Origin: NIOZ-UU13 sp041862635
GTDB taxonomy: Bacteria > Planctomycetota > Phycisphaerae > Sedimentisphaerales > Anaerobacaceae
Direction: 5' to 3'
Length of the DNA: 17,025 bases
Assembly (NCBI GenBank): GCA_041862635.1
Contig: JBGVTO010000253.1
Location: 1 to 17,025 of the forward strand
Within the stretch, counting starts at the first letter, position 1; each line of letters begins with the position of its first letter. The notes beneath the pieces were generated by a model, which was not told the origin of the DNA, did not search any database, and worked only from the letters and a program-made list of their open reading frames with translations. Both the position numbers and the translations under genes were made by a program. Of this stretch, positions 7,959-15,085 are shown piece by piece.

Positions 7959-8037
7959 ATCCGGATATCAGGGGACCAGGTTATCAGATTATTAGAATGT
8001 CAGGCAACCTGGTTTCCTGATAACCTGATATCCGGAT
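7959..8037. repeat. Palindromic element between acsA and acsB (14-bp perfect arms)
   Basis: ATCCGGATATCAGG at 7959-7972 is the exact inverse of CCTGATATCCGGAT at 8024-8037. Further inside, GACCAGGTTATCAG-like and AACCTGGTTTCCTG-like segments continue the pairing after an offset of about 10 bases. On the transcribed strand the structure starts 10 nt after the acsA stop and ends about 35 nt before the acsB start. There is no following U-run. It could act as a processing or stabilising hairpin that sets unequal amounts of the two proteins, though this is inference. Confidence 0.7.
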
Positions 8038-8047
8038 GTCCTGTTTT

Positions 8048-9994
8048 TCACTCTACAGATAAAGCTCGCCGATCCGCCATATCGTAGAGCTTGCGTTCTG
8101 TTTCTTTATTGATACCCAGTGCATCGCGCTTGCTTTCGATATGTTCAATCATCATATGAGCGGCTTTAATGGGGTCACGTTCAAAAGCCCATTTGCCACC
8201 TACATCCTTTTCAATTTCTTCGGTTAGATACCATGTTAAATTTGGAGCCCCGAGGATAGGCAGCGGCTCACCAATAACGGTGTATACTCCTGAGGCTACA
8301 AAATACATTCCGATTGAAATTGCCTTTTCTGACATCCATTCAGGTGCAGCCCCTGCGGCAGGCAACTCTGATATATCCTCGCCCAGGCCGCCTTCGGCAA
8401 CTACATTCGACAGAATTGTCAAAATCCTGCTGTTATCCACGCAGGAACCGACGTGAAGCACTGGTGGTATACCAACTGTCTCACAGACCTCGGCCAGCCC
8501 TTTGCCGCAATATTTTGCTGCTGCATCCGGTCTCATTAAGCCAGCTTTGCCGGCCGCTACCGCACTGCAACCCGTGCTCACGACTATAACATCATTTTTT
8601 ATAAGTTCCTTTATCATCGTAAGGTGGCCGTAATCGTGCACCTGCTTTGGATTATTGCAGCCAACAACTCCGGCGGCACCGCGAATTCGACCATTGATAA
8701 TATTGTCATTTAATGGGCGGTAGCTGGCGCGAAATCGACCGCCAAGGTGGTAAAAGATATTTTCCGTTGTAAAACCTGCAATTCCACGCTCCATCGCCTT
8801 CGGAATCTTGCCTTTACCCTTTCTGTTCGCAAAGTTCTCAATAGCAATCTTGACGATTTCTCTTGCGGTTTTAGCTGCTTTATCCTCGTGGAATTCAATG
8901 TGCTCTGCTCCTTCAATTTTACACTTGCCAGATGTGGTAATCAGCTTGGTATGGAAACAGTTAGATAGTGACCCGAGCGCAGGCATAATGCACTGAACAT
9001 CAACCAGCATAACTTCCACGACACCGGTCATCAGAGCTAATTCTTGCTGTAGGAAGTTGCCGGCAACCGGTATCCCGTGTCGCATTAGAATCTCATTGGC
9101 TGTGCAGCATATCCCTGCAAGATTGATGCCTGTAGCACCTTTATCCTCGGCCATTTTTATCAGTTCGGGTTCCTGCGAAACCGCCACGATTATATCCGAT
9201 AGCGTAGGCTCATGACCATGTACGATTATATTGACCTTCTTTGCGTCAAGTGCTCCGAGATTAGCCCCAAATCGAATCGGCCAGGGGCTTCCAAACAGAA
9301 TGTCCGAAAGTTCTGTAGCAATGAGAGACCCACCCCAGCCATCTGCCAAAGAAGCCCGGATGCCTTGTTTTATGAGGTTTTTATAATCTGAGCCTACACC
9401 CATATGTGTCCTGTGCATAATCTCGACGATTTCGCGGTCAATAGCACGAGGAGCTACACCGAACTCTTCCCAGATCTTTTTTCTGGCAGGCGGTGGATAG
9501 GCCGCTGCGCTTAAAAGTGTTCCATCTTGCTTTCCAAACTCAGCTAACACCGCATCGGCCAAATCGCTACCGATTTCCTTTGTTCCTCTGCCTTCTACCC
9601 GGATTCCGTATCTCGCTGCAACTTCCCTCAATTTCAACTCATCCTTGATTGTATAATCACAGCTATCACTTTCAACAGCCATCTTGAAGGTATGGGCGAT
9701 ATCACGACCGTGGTCGGAATGTGCCGCAGCCCCGCTGGCAATCATTCGCAACAAATTTCTTGCAGCGATTGTATCGGCGGTGGCACCGCATATACCCGCT
9801 TGAGGTCCTTCTTCAAATGGATCGACTCGACAGGGTCCCATTGAGCAGTTTCGGCAGCATATCCCGAGTTTGCCGAAACCGCATTGAGGCTCTTGCTGCT
9901 CAAATCTGTCCCAGGCATTTTCTGTGCCCGCTTCAGACATATGCTGAAGCATTTCCTGTGTTGCTTTGTCACTACTACTTTTTTTCGTGTTCAT
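8048..9994 (-). CDS. acsA: Ni-Fe carbon monoxide dehydrogenase catalytic subunit (CooS/AcsA)
   Basis: A 648-residue anaerobic CODH that interconverts CO and CO2 with two electrons, in the cytoplasm. The expected ligands are visible. The D- and B-cluster cysteines are C38, C46, C47, C50, C55 and C69 (CGFGKLGICCRNCSMGPC and ICGA). The C-cluster ligands are H261, the GICC pair (C296/C297), C335, C446, C476 and C518, and the catalytic lysine region is SEKA (K557). Nothing essential is missing. It lies directly upstream of acsB, so it is best read as the CODH half of a CODH/ACS complex. A role in CO oxidation coupled to the ferredoxin and NuoEF genes upstream is also possible. An AAGGGA ribosome site precedes the ATG, and a candidate promoter lies 50-80 nt upstream. 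Confidence 0.97.
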   Translation of the reverse strand: MNTKKSSSDKATQEMLQHMSEAGTENAWDRFEQQEPQCGFGKLGICCRNCSMGPCRVDPFEEGPQAGICGATADTIAARNLLRMIASGAAAHSDHGRDIAHTFKMAVESDSCDYTIKDELKLREVAARYGIRVEGRGTKEIGSDLADAVLAEFGKQDGTLLSAAAYPPPARKKIWEEFGVAPRAIDREIVEIMHRTHMGVGSDYKNLIKQGIRASLADGWGGSLIATELSDILFGSPWPIRFGANLGALDAKKVNIIVHGHEPTLSDIIVAVSQEPELIKMAEDKGATGINLAGICCTANEILMRHGIPVAGNFLQQELALMTGVVEVMLVDVQCIMPALGSLSNCFHTKLITTSGKCKIEGAEHIEFHEDKAAKTAREIVKIAIENFANRKGKGKIPKAMERGIAGFTTENIFYHLGGRFRASYRPLNDNIINGRIRGAAGVVGCNNPKQVHDYGHLTMIKELIKNDVIVVSTGCSAVAAGKAGLMRPDAAAKYCGKGLAEVCETVGIPPVLHVGSCVDNSRILTILSNVVAEGGLGEDISELPAAGAAPEWMSEKAISIGMYFVASGVYTVIGEPLPILGAPNLTWYLTEEIEKDVGGKWAFERDPIKAAHMMIEHIESKRDALGINKETERKLYDMADRRALSVE

Positions 9995-10047
9995 AAACAG
10001 TCCCTTAGTAATCAGTTGATTGCAAAAATTTTTATATTAAAGTGTAT

Positions 10048-10075
10048 ATCATACCTCATTCTATACTTCAAGCAA
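10048..10075 (-). promoter_or_regulatory. Candidate sigma70 promoter for the acsA operon
   Basis: On the minus strand TTGCTT (10070-10075) and TATGAT (10048-10053) are 16 nt apart. An overlapping alternative is TTGAAG and TATACA, 17 nt apart. The region is AT-rich and sits in the 125-nt gap before acsA, with a leader of about 45 nt. I see no convincing terminator after the preceding gene, so read-through from upstream is also possible. Confidence 0.35.
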
Positions 10076-10119
10076 GACTACTGACCTCGCCGTCATCCAC
10101 ATCATGGTTCACGACACAC

Positions 10120-10911
10120 TCACTCTTTGTTGTAAATCTTAGTAGCTTGAAGCCGTACGGCAGTTTGCAGCTTTCTGCATTTTGGACAAAGGCGTATGCA
10201 CTGCCGGAATTCTTCGGAACTCATGGTTTCGACTTTGCCCAGGACTCGCTCACTAACCTGCGTGCTAATAATTGGTGCTCCACACTTCTCACAGACAAGT
10301 AGCTTCGCCCGCGACTTGAACGGTGATATCTCCACCTCCTGCTGGTCTTGGTGAATCCTGACTTTGATGGTTCCCACGGGGCAAACGGCCGCGCATACTC
10401 CGCAGCCGATACAATCGTCGGAAGGCTGCCGGAAGGGCGCCGCCACAGTCCGGTCCACGCCGCGCCCGGCAAACCCAATAGCTGCCTGCCCGATTATTTC
10501 CTCACATATGCGAACGCACAAGCCACACAAGATGCAATTTCGTTGACTCTCCGTGACGTTGGGGTAGCGCGTTTCTTTCACACCCATACTCTCGGCCAAT
10601 ACCTTGAGCTCTTGGCTTTCTGGCGCCCTCGCAAGCAGCAGCTCCATGACACCCCGGCGAGCCTGCTTGGCCCCTTCGCTGGAAACGTAAACGACAATGT
10701 CCCGGCGTACGGGGTAGTTGCAGGCGGTGATTAATTGCCTCCAGTCGCCGCGGTCAAGCTCTACCATGCAGAGCCGGCACACTGCATCGCATGAAATAGC
10801 CGGATGGTGGCAAAGGGTTGGAATCCAGACACCGGCCTTTTTAGCCGCGTCGAGAACCGTTGCATCCTTTTTAACCCTGACCTTACATCCGTCTATGGTT
10901 ACTATAGGCAC
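10120..10911 (-). CDS. Short NuoG/HoxU-like Fe-S subunit of a diaphorase module
   Basis: With the GTG start chosen here the protein has 263 residues. The start is supported by AGGAAAGG (10919-10926) 7 nt upstream, and it puts the ferredoxin domain at the N-terminus; an upstream ATG at 10956 would overlap nuoF. The N-terminal [2Fe-2S] domain has ligands around C34, C45, C48 and C64. Two [4Fe-4S] motifs follow: C126-C129-C132-C136 and C167-C170-C173-C177. The His-Cys3 cluster site usually found between these parts in NuoG and HydA is absent; residues 88-110 read without His or Cys. The C-terminus has a four-cysteine, zinc-ribbon-like pattern (C207, C210, C242, C245). No H-cluster or molybdopterin domain follows. 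It likely carries electrons between the NuoEF-like subunits and an unknown partner. Confidence 0.85.
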   Translation of the reverse strand: MPIVTIDGCKVRVKKDATVLDAAKKAGVWIPTLCHHPAISCDAVCRLCMVELDRGDWRQLITACNYPVRRDIVVYVSSEGAKQARRGVMELLLARAPESQELKVLAESMGVKETRYPNVTESQRNCILCGLCVRICEEIIGQAAIGFAGRGVDRTVAAPFRQPSDDCIGCGVCAAVCPVGTIKVRIHQDQQEVEISPFKSRAKLLVCEKCGAPIISTQVSERVLGKVETMSSEEFRQCIRLCPKCRKLQTAVRLQATKIYNKE

Positions 10912-10918
10912 TGGCTTA

Positions 10919-10926
10919 CCTTTCCT
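10919..10926 (-). promoter_or_regulatory. Ribosome binding site deciding the HoxU-like start
   Basis: AGGAAAGG on the minus strand is followed after 7 nt by GTG at 10911. It overlaps the end of the nuoF-like stop codon (10926-10928), the layout of a tightly packed operon. This favours GTG 10911 over ATG 10956 or the far-upstream 10986 start. Confidence 0.7.
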
Positions 10927-12794
10927 TATACCTTTAACACTGCGGTGAAGGGACATTTTTCCCAGCATGTTCCGCAGAGCGTACATTTCTTCTGGTCAAT
11001 CACATGGGGGATTTTTTTCTCACCGGTGATGGCATCCTCTGGGCAGTTCTTCAGACAGATGCCGCAAGCTTTGCAGGCCTCGGCGTCGATCTCATACAGG
11101 AACAGGCCGCGACACTCTTTTGCCGGGCAGCGGCGGTCTAAAATGTGTGCGTCGTATTCGTCACGGAAATAGCGTATAGTGGAGATAATGGGGTTTGCAG
11201 CAGTTTTCCCAAGGGCGCACAGGGCCGTTCCTGCCAGGAGGTCAGCCAGCTGCTCAAGCTTCTCCACTTCATCGACCTCTCCCTCTCCCTTGGTTATGCG
11301 TTCGAGAATGTGCAGCATCTGGGACAAGCCCTCCCGGCAGGGCGTGCATTTGCCGCAGGATTCTTTCTGGAGAAAGTCGGTGAAATACTTCGCGACCTTC
11401 ACCATACAGGTGTCCTCGTCCATGACAATCATGCCGCCGGAGCCCATCATCGAACCCAGCTTCGTTAGTTCGTCGAAGTCCACACGGGCGTCGAGGTGTT
11501 CGGTAGGTATGCATCCACCGGATGGGCCTCCGGTCTGAACTGCCTTAAAACGCTTGCCGTCACGTATCCCCCCGCCGATTTCGTTGATGATCCGCCGTAG
11601 TGTGATGCCCATGGGAACCTCGACCAGTCCGGTATTTACCACCGTTCCAACCAGGCTGAATACCTTGGTGCCTTTGGACTTTTCCGTTCCGATGCCGGCG
11701 AACCATTCCCCACCCCTATTGATAATGGCGGGAATGTTAGCCCATGTCTCTACATTGTTGAGATTCGTGGGTTTTTCCCGAAGTCCACTTTCTACCGTAT
11801 GGATATATTTTGCCCTGGGTTCGCCCGGGCGGCCTTCCAGCGATGCCATAAGTGCGGTGGATTCACCACAGACAAATGCACCGCCACCACGGTTTATCTT
11901 GATGTCAAAGGAAAAGGAATGGCCAAGGATTCTTTCGCCAAGAAGCCCCCATTCCCTCGCCTCTTCGATCGACCCTCTCAGGCGTTCAACCGAAAGGGGA
12001 TATTCGTTTCGCACGTAGATATATCCCTGCGAGGAACCGATAGCATATGCGCCGATGGTCATACCCTCTAGAACAGCATGTGGATTTCCCTCCATGATCG
12101 CACGGTCCATGAAAGCTCCGGGGTCGCCCTCATCGCCGTTGCAGATCACATATTTGGGAAAGCCTTTGGCCTCACGGCAGGAACGCCATTTTCGTGCAGT
12201 CGGGAACCCCCCGCCTCCGCGGCCACGCAGTCCTGCACGTTCAACTTCCGCGATGATGTCTTCGGGAGACATCATGGTTAGGGCTTTGGGTAGAGCCTTG
12301 TAGCCTCCAGCCGCGATGTAATCCTCGATGCTCGTTGGGTCAATCAGTCCGTTATAGGCCAGCGCAATTCGCTCTTGAGTGTTGTAGAAAGGTATTTCGT
12401 TTGCTTTTTTAGCCTTCTTTCCAGTACTGGGAACCTCATATAGTAATCTCTGGACCACCCTTCCTCCGAGCACGGTTTCTCGAAAGATTTCGGGGACGTC
12501 AGGTTCCTCAACTCGCTGGTAGAATATCTCGCCCGGCTGGACGATGACAATAGGTCCGCATTCACACAATCCATGGCAGCCGACAACCTTGGTTGTGACT
12601 TCCACTTCAATGCTATGTTGACTGACAGCTTCACAGAACAGCTCGTATATTCTGCTCGCCCCTTTGGCTGCACAGCCTGGACCGGTGCAAACGCGCACGA
12701 CTTTGGACGAGGAGTTGAACTGCCTTTGCAATTCATCCCGAACTCGTTCAAGCACCTCAGGGTTATTAAGCCGCCTTTTGCCGAACTCTATCAC
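10926..12794 (-). CDS. NuoF/HydB-like NAD(P)H- and FMN-binding subunit
   Basis: A 622-residue flavoprotein of the HydB/HndC type. An N-terminal thioredoxin-like [2Fe-2S] domain has C36, C41, C73 and C77. The glycine-rich FMN/NADH region follows (GLRGRGGGGFPTARKW at 188-203, NGDEGDPGAFMDR at 219-231), then an SLBB region and the NuoF [4Fe-4S] site C480, C483, C486 and C526 (ESCGKCTPC). A C-terminal double ferredoxin has C574/577/580/584 and C604/607/610/614. The thioredoxin-like and double-ferredoxin additions are typical of soluble, often electron-bifurcating, hydrogenase-type diaphorases and not of complex I. It should move electrons between NAD(P)H and Fe-S partners in the cytoplasm. The start is GTG, overlapping the nuoE-like stop as GTGA, with AAGGAG 8 nt upstream, so the two are translationally coupled. 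Confidence 0.93.
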   Translation of the reverse strand: MIEFGKRRLNNPEVLERVRDELQRQFNSSSKVVRVCTGPGCAAKGASRIYELFCEAVSQHSIEVEVTTKVVGCHGLCECGPIVIVQPGEIFYQRVEEPDVPEIFRETVLGGRVVQRLLYEVPSTGKKAKKANEIPFYNTQERIALAYNGLIDPTSIEDYIAAGGYKALPKALTMMSPEDIIAEVERAGLRGRGGGGFPTARKWRSCREAKGFPKYVICNGDEGDPGAFMDRAIMEGNPHAVLEGMTIGAYAIGSSQGYIYVRNEYPLSVERLRGSIEEAREWGLLGERILGHSFSFDIKINRGGGAFVCGESTALMASLEGRPGEPRAKYIHTVESGLREKPTNLNNVETWANIPAIINRGGEWFAGIGTEKSKGTKVFSLVGTVVNTGLVEVPMGITLRRIINEIGGGIRDGKRFKAVQTGGPSGGCIPTEHLDARVDFDELTKLGSMMGSGGMIVMDEDTCMVKVAKYFTDFLQKESCGKCTPCREGLSQMLHILERITKGEGEVDEVEKLEQLADLLAGTALCALGKTAANPIISTIRYFRDEYDAHILDRRCPAKECRGLFLYEIDAEACKACGICLKNCPEDAITGEKKIPHVIDQKKCTLCGTCWEKCPFTAVLKV

Positions 12795-13285
12795 GCTTCG
12801 GTCTCCTTTTCGACAGTGTCTTCGTCAGGATAAAGCTCTTGAAGTATCTCCAGTGCTGATGCTGGTGTAACACTTTCATAATACTTGCCGTCTACCAACA
12901 TCACAGGTGCCACGGCGCAGGCTCCCACGCAATTTACTGCCTGTAAGGTGAAAAGACGGTCGGGGGTGGTGCCGCCGGGCTCAACATGGAATTCCCGGCT
13001 GATAGCTTCACAAATCTTCGGGGCGCCCTTGAGATAGCAGACCGTGCCCATACATAGGGTTACGTCGTGTAGTCCTTTTGGTGCAAGGCGGAACGATGAA
13101 TAGAATGTTGCCACAGCATACAGGCGGCTCGTCGGCACTTTAAGCCGCCCCCCCAAGTATCTTAGGTGCTCTACTGGCAGGTAGCCGCATTCGGACTGCA
13201 AGTCCTGCATCATGGGTATGAGCATCCCGGTGTCTCCGTCATAACGTTTAACTATCTGTTCTATGAGATTATCCTCTTGAGCCAT
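12791..13285 (-). CDS. NuoE/HydC-like [2Fe-2S] thioredoxin-fold subunit
   Basis: A 164-residue protein, the normal length for NuoE/HydC/HndA proteins. An N-terminal helical part is followed by the thioredoxin-like [2Fe-2S] domain with C78, C83, C119 and C123 (LCMGTVCYLKG and NCVGACAVAP). In this family the cluster accepts or donates electrons next to the FMN of the NuoF-like partner. The gene overlaps the next one by 4 nt, so the two products probably form a 1:1 pair. The ATG start has only a weak ribosome site. It follows a 121-nt gap with a candidate promoter and a direct repeat, so it may begin its own transcription unit. Confidence 0.93.
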   Translation of the reverse strand: MAQEDNLIEQIVKRYDGDTGMLIPMMQDLQSECGYLPVEHLRYLGGRLKVPTSRLYAVATFYSSFRLAPKGLHDVTLCMGTVCYLKGAPKICEAISREFHVEPGGTTPDRLFTLQAVNCVGACAVAPVMLVDGKYYESVTPASALEILQELYPDEDTVEKETEA

Positions 13286-13308
13286 GTTAACTATCCCGGT
13301 AGGGGTTG

Positions 13309-13338
13309 GTTATAATAAAATACGGAATTCTATGCCAA
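13309..13338 (-). promoter_or_regulatory. Candidate promoter upstream of the nuoE-like gene
   Basis: On the minus strand TTGGCA (13333-13338) and TATAAC (13309-13314) are separated by 18 nt within an AT-rich stretch, about 24 nt before the start codon. The -35 is decent and the spacing slightly long. A direct repeat lies just upstream. Evidence is by eye only. Confidence 0.35.
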
Positions 13339-13343
13339 AACAC

Positions 13344-13369
13344 GTTTGCCGTCAATAGACAGTTTGCCG
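13344..13369. promoter_or_regulatory. Direct repeat GTTTGCCG x2, possible regulator site
   Basis: GTTTGCCG occurs exactly at 13344-13351 and 13362-13369, a period of 18 nt, close to two helical turns. In the direction of transcription this is immediately upstream of the candidate -35 of the nuoE-like gene, where an activator would bind. No regulator gene with a DNA-binding domain is in the window. Confidence 0.35.
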
Positions 13370-13406
13370 GAATGGTTTAGGGCCTTTCGGGTTGTCCGGC
13401 CTATGG

Positions 13407-14564
13407 CTAAACGGTATTGATAGTCACCTCCTTGCCTCTTTTGTGGAGTTCCTCGGCAATCTCCCGCACAACAGCCAATTTCATGGCCAGTTGTCCGGGT
13501 AAATCGGGATTTTGATGGGCTGGGTTCACAGCCAGACCCACAATGAAATGTATGTGGTCGACGTTCAGGCATAAGCGGACCAATGCAGAGGCCCCATCAG
13601 TATGAAACTTGACCGTCTCTTTATCAGCACCCGAATGAAGCAGGTCATTGGTCCTGGTAAGGGTCAGGATCCCCTCGGTCGTCAGATCAACACCTTCCAC
13701 CCTCGCCAAAGGAGGAACATCGGGCTTCATCGTGGCCAGGTCGACTTCCAACGGCTTGCCGCCCAGATGACTGGCAACAATCTTTGCCGTAGTTCCTCCA
13801 CAAACTGCCAGAAACCCGGGACGTTGTGTGAACTTGGCGACAACTTCTTCGTCGGTGCTTTTGTTCGCCGGTGGGCCAGTCAACACCGTGGCCATAAGCT
13901 TGTGGCGAACCTTTATAACTGCCACGCTGACATCGTCACCGGGCTTGTTGCAATACAGATCCCAAACGGTTTGCGCTAGCTTATCGGCGAGTTCCTGCGC
14001 GGAAAGGTCCGGGTGACAGTGCTCTTGAAGGAAACGCACGACCTGATCGAAGCCCCATCCGAGAGGATAGAGCCCCCCTATGCCGGCGTTTATAACACCA
14101 TCTGAGACAAAGACGATCCAATCCCCGATTTTCAGTTTCAGCTCCGATTTGCGAATGGTCTTGCCTTCAATTTCCCGTTCCTCGTAGGGCACGGGCACAG
14201 ACTCTCGCTGCCGTAGCAGAATAACCGACGGTGTGTCGAACTCCACTACCCGTGCATGCCCCTGGGAGAAGAATTGTCCGATGGCAAAGGTGCTATAAGC
14301 AAGGTTTCGGACCTCGCATACCGGCAGTGTCTTGCTCAATGTGTTCACCACCTCGTCCAGGGACAGTTCATTCTCCATCAGATGCATAACAATTCGCGTG
14401 GTCAGGATAGATAGAATATTAGCTTTGACTCCGCTTCCCAGTCCATCAGAAAGGGCGAGCGTGACTGAATCGGCATGACGGGCAATAGCCACATTGTCGC
14501 CGCAGAGTTCTTCGCCGTGTTTTTGGAGCTGTTTTGTGCCCCACTCGTAAAATAACCTCATCAC
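13407..14564 (-). CDS. SpoIIE-type PPM serine phosphatase with C-terminal extension
   Basis: A 385-residue protein. Residues about 15-222 form a PPM/SpoIIE phosphatase domain with the metal-binding acids in place: D23 (CGDN), D40-G41 (SDGLGSG), D155-G156 (VSDG) and D210-D211 (PGDD). Such enzymes dephosphorylate serine or threonine on partner proteins, classically an anti-sigma antagonist. The last 160 or so residues (225-385) are an extra domain with a conserved-looking VCGGTTAKI segment and a GVDLTTEGILTL segment. I recall this domain from phosphatases beside soluble FeFe-hydrogenase genes, but it has no function I can name. The start is GTG overlapping the PAS gene stop as GTGA; an ATG one codon later is equally possible. 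No antagonist or anti-sigma kinase is visible, so the target is unknown. Confidence 0.88.
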   Translation of the reverse strand: MMRLFYEWGTKQLQKHGEELCGDNVAIARHADSVTLALSDGLGSGVKANILSILTTRIVMHLMENELSLDEVVNTLSKTLPVCEVRNLAYSTFAIGQFFSQGHARVVEFDTPSVILLRQRESVPVPYEEREIEGKTIRKSELKLKIGDWIVFVSDGVINAGIGGLYPLGWGFDQVVRFLQEHCHPDLSAQELADKLAQTVWDLYCNKPGDDVSVAVIKVRHKLMATVLTGPPANKSTDEEVVAKFTQRPGFLAVCGGTTAKIVASHLGGKPLEVDLATMKPDVPPLARVEGVDLTTEGILTLTRTNDLLHSGADKETVKFHTDGASALVRLCLNVDHIHFIVGLAVNPAHQNPDLPGQLAMKLAVVREIAEELHKRGKEVTINTV

Positions 14565-15070
14565 GGACCTTCTTCCTGATAGAGGGACATAAGTTTCATC
14601 ACGAGCACCTTGGTCTCCGCTGTCGTCTCACCCAGAAGTCTGGCTATTTCCTGTGCCGTCTGCATTTGCCGGGAGATAACTTCCTGCGCCCGTTCCAGGG
14701 TCTGCGCCTTCATATCAAGAAGGGCCTTTCTGGCCTTTTCCTCCTCCGAGATGTCGATAAAAATGCCGCAGTAAAGGTCCTCGCCCTCGATGGGAAAAAT
14801 GCCCACGCGGAAGCTGACTCCATGCTCAGGAATGCTCTCTTTGACCATGAGCGACCCGCCCGCAGCGATGGCACGTTCGAAACAATCAGAATGCACGAAG
14901 TCCTTGGCTAATCGCCCCAAGAGCTCGTCGTCGGCACATTTAAACATAGTTAGGAAGGCGGGGTTAACGAAACGGATGCGCGTCTCTCTGTCCACCAGAA
15001 GAACCCCGTTGGGAGTGTGCTGTAATATGGCGCTGGTGTGCGCGGCTGCTTGGCCTTTGGGAAGTTCCAC
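14561..15070 (-). CDS. PAS-domain sensor protein with C-terminal coiled coil
   Basis: With the chosen GTG start the protein has 169 residues. The start is supported by AGAGGAGA (15078-15085) about 7 nt upstream and leaves a 13-nt gap after the preceding stop. The longer frame from 15166 would overlap the [2Fe-2S] gene by 83 nt and adds a basic peptide that does not look like a domain. Residues about 14-105 are a PAS domain (ILQHTPNGVLLVDRE, FVNPAFLTMF, then the GIFIDISEEEK end). A long amphipathic helix follows (about 105-165) with a QTAQEIARLLGETTAETK segment. There is no kinase or output domain. It is translationally coupled to the SpoIIE phosphatase, so it likely senses redox state or a ligand and controls that enzyme. 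Three cysteines in the PAS part could matter, but no cofactor motif is clear. Confidence 0.85.
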   Translation of the reverse strand: MELPKGQAAAHTSAILQHTPNGVLLVDRETRIRFVNPAFLTMFKCADDELLGRLAKDFVHSDCFERAIAAGGSLMVKESIPEHGVSFRVGIFPIEGEDLYCGIFIDISEEEKARKALLDMKAQTLERAQEVISRQMQTAQEIARLLGETTAETKVLVMKLMSLYQEEGP

Positions 15071-15077
15071 AGTAAAT

Positions 15078-15085
15078 TCTCCTCT
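15078..15085 (-). promoter_or_regulatory. Ribosome binding site deciding the PAS gene start
   Basis: AGAGGAGA on the minus strand overlaps the edge of the preceding stop codon (15084-15086). It lies 7 nt before GTG at 15070. It is one of the strongest ribosome sites in the window and supports the shorter PAS protein. Confidence 0.75.

Noticed and set aside
10120..10986. Idea that the HoxU-like gene is a truncated or frameshifted HydA
   Set aside because: The protein ends after an ordered four-cysteine motif and a clean stop. No H-cluster motifs appear in any frame of the following gap or beyond, so it looks like a natural short subunit.
10976..11040. Possible complex I (nuo) operon
   Set aside because: There are no membrane subunits and no quinone-module genes. 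NuoF carries the thioredoxin-like N-terminal and double-ferredoxin C-terminal additions of soluble enzymes.
13340..13411. Weak hairpins after the phosphatase gene as an intrinsic terminator
   Set aside because: Stems are short with bulges and there is no U-run, so transcription may continue into the nuoE-like gene.
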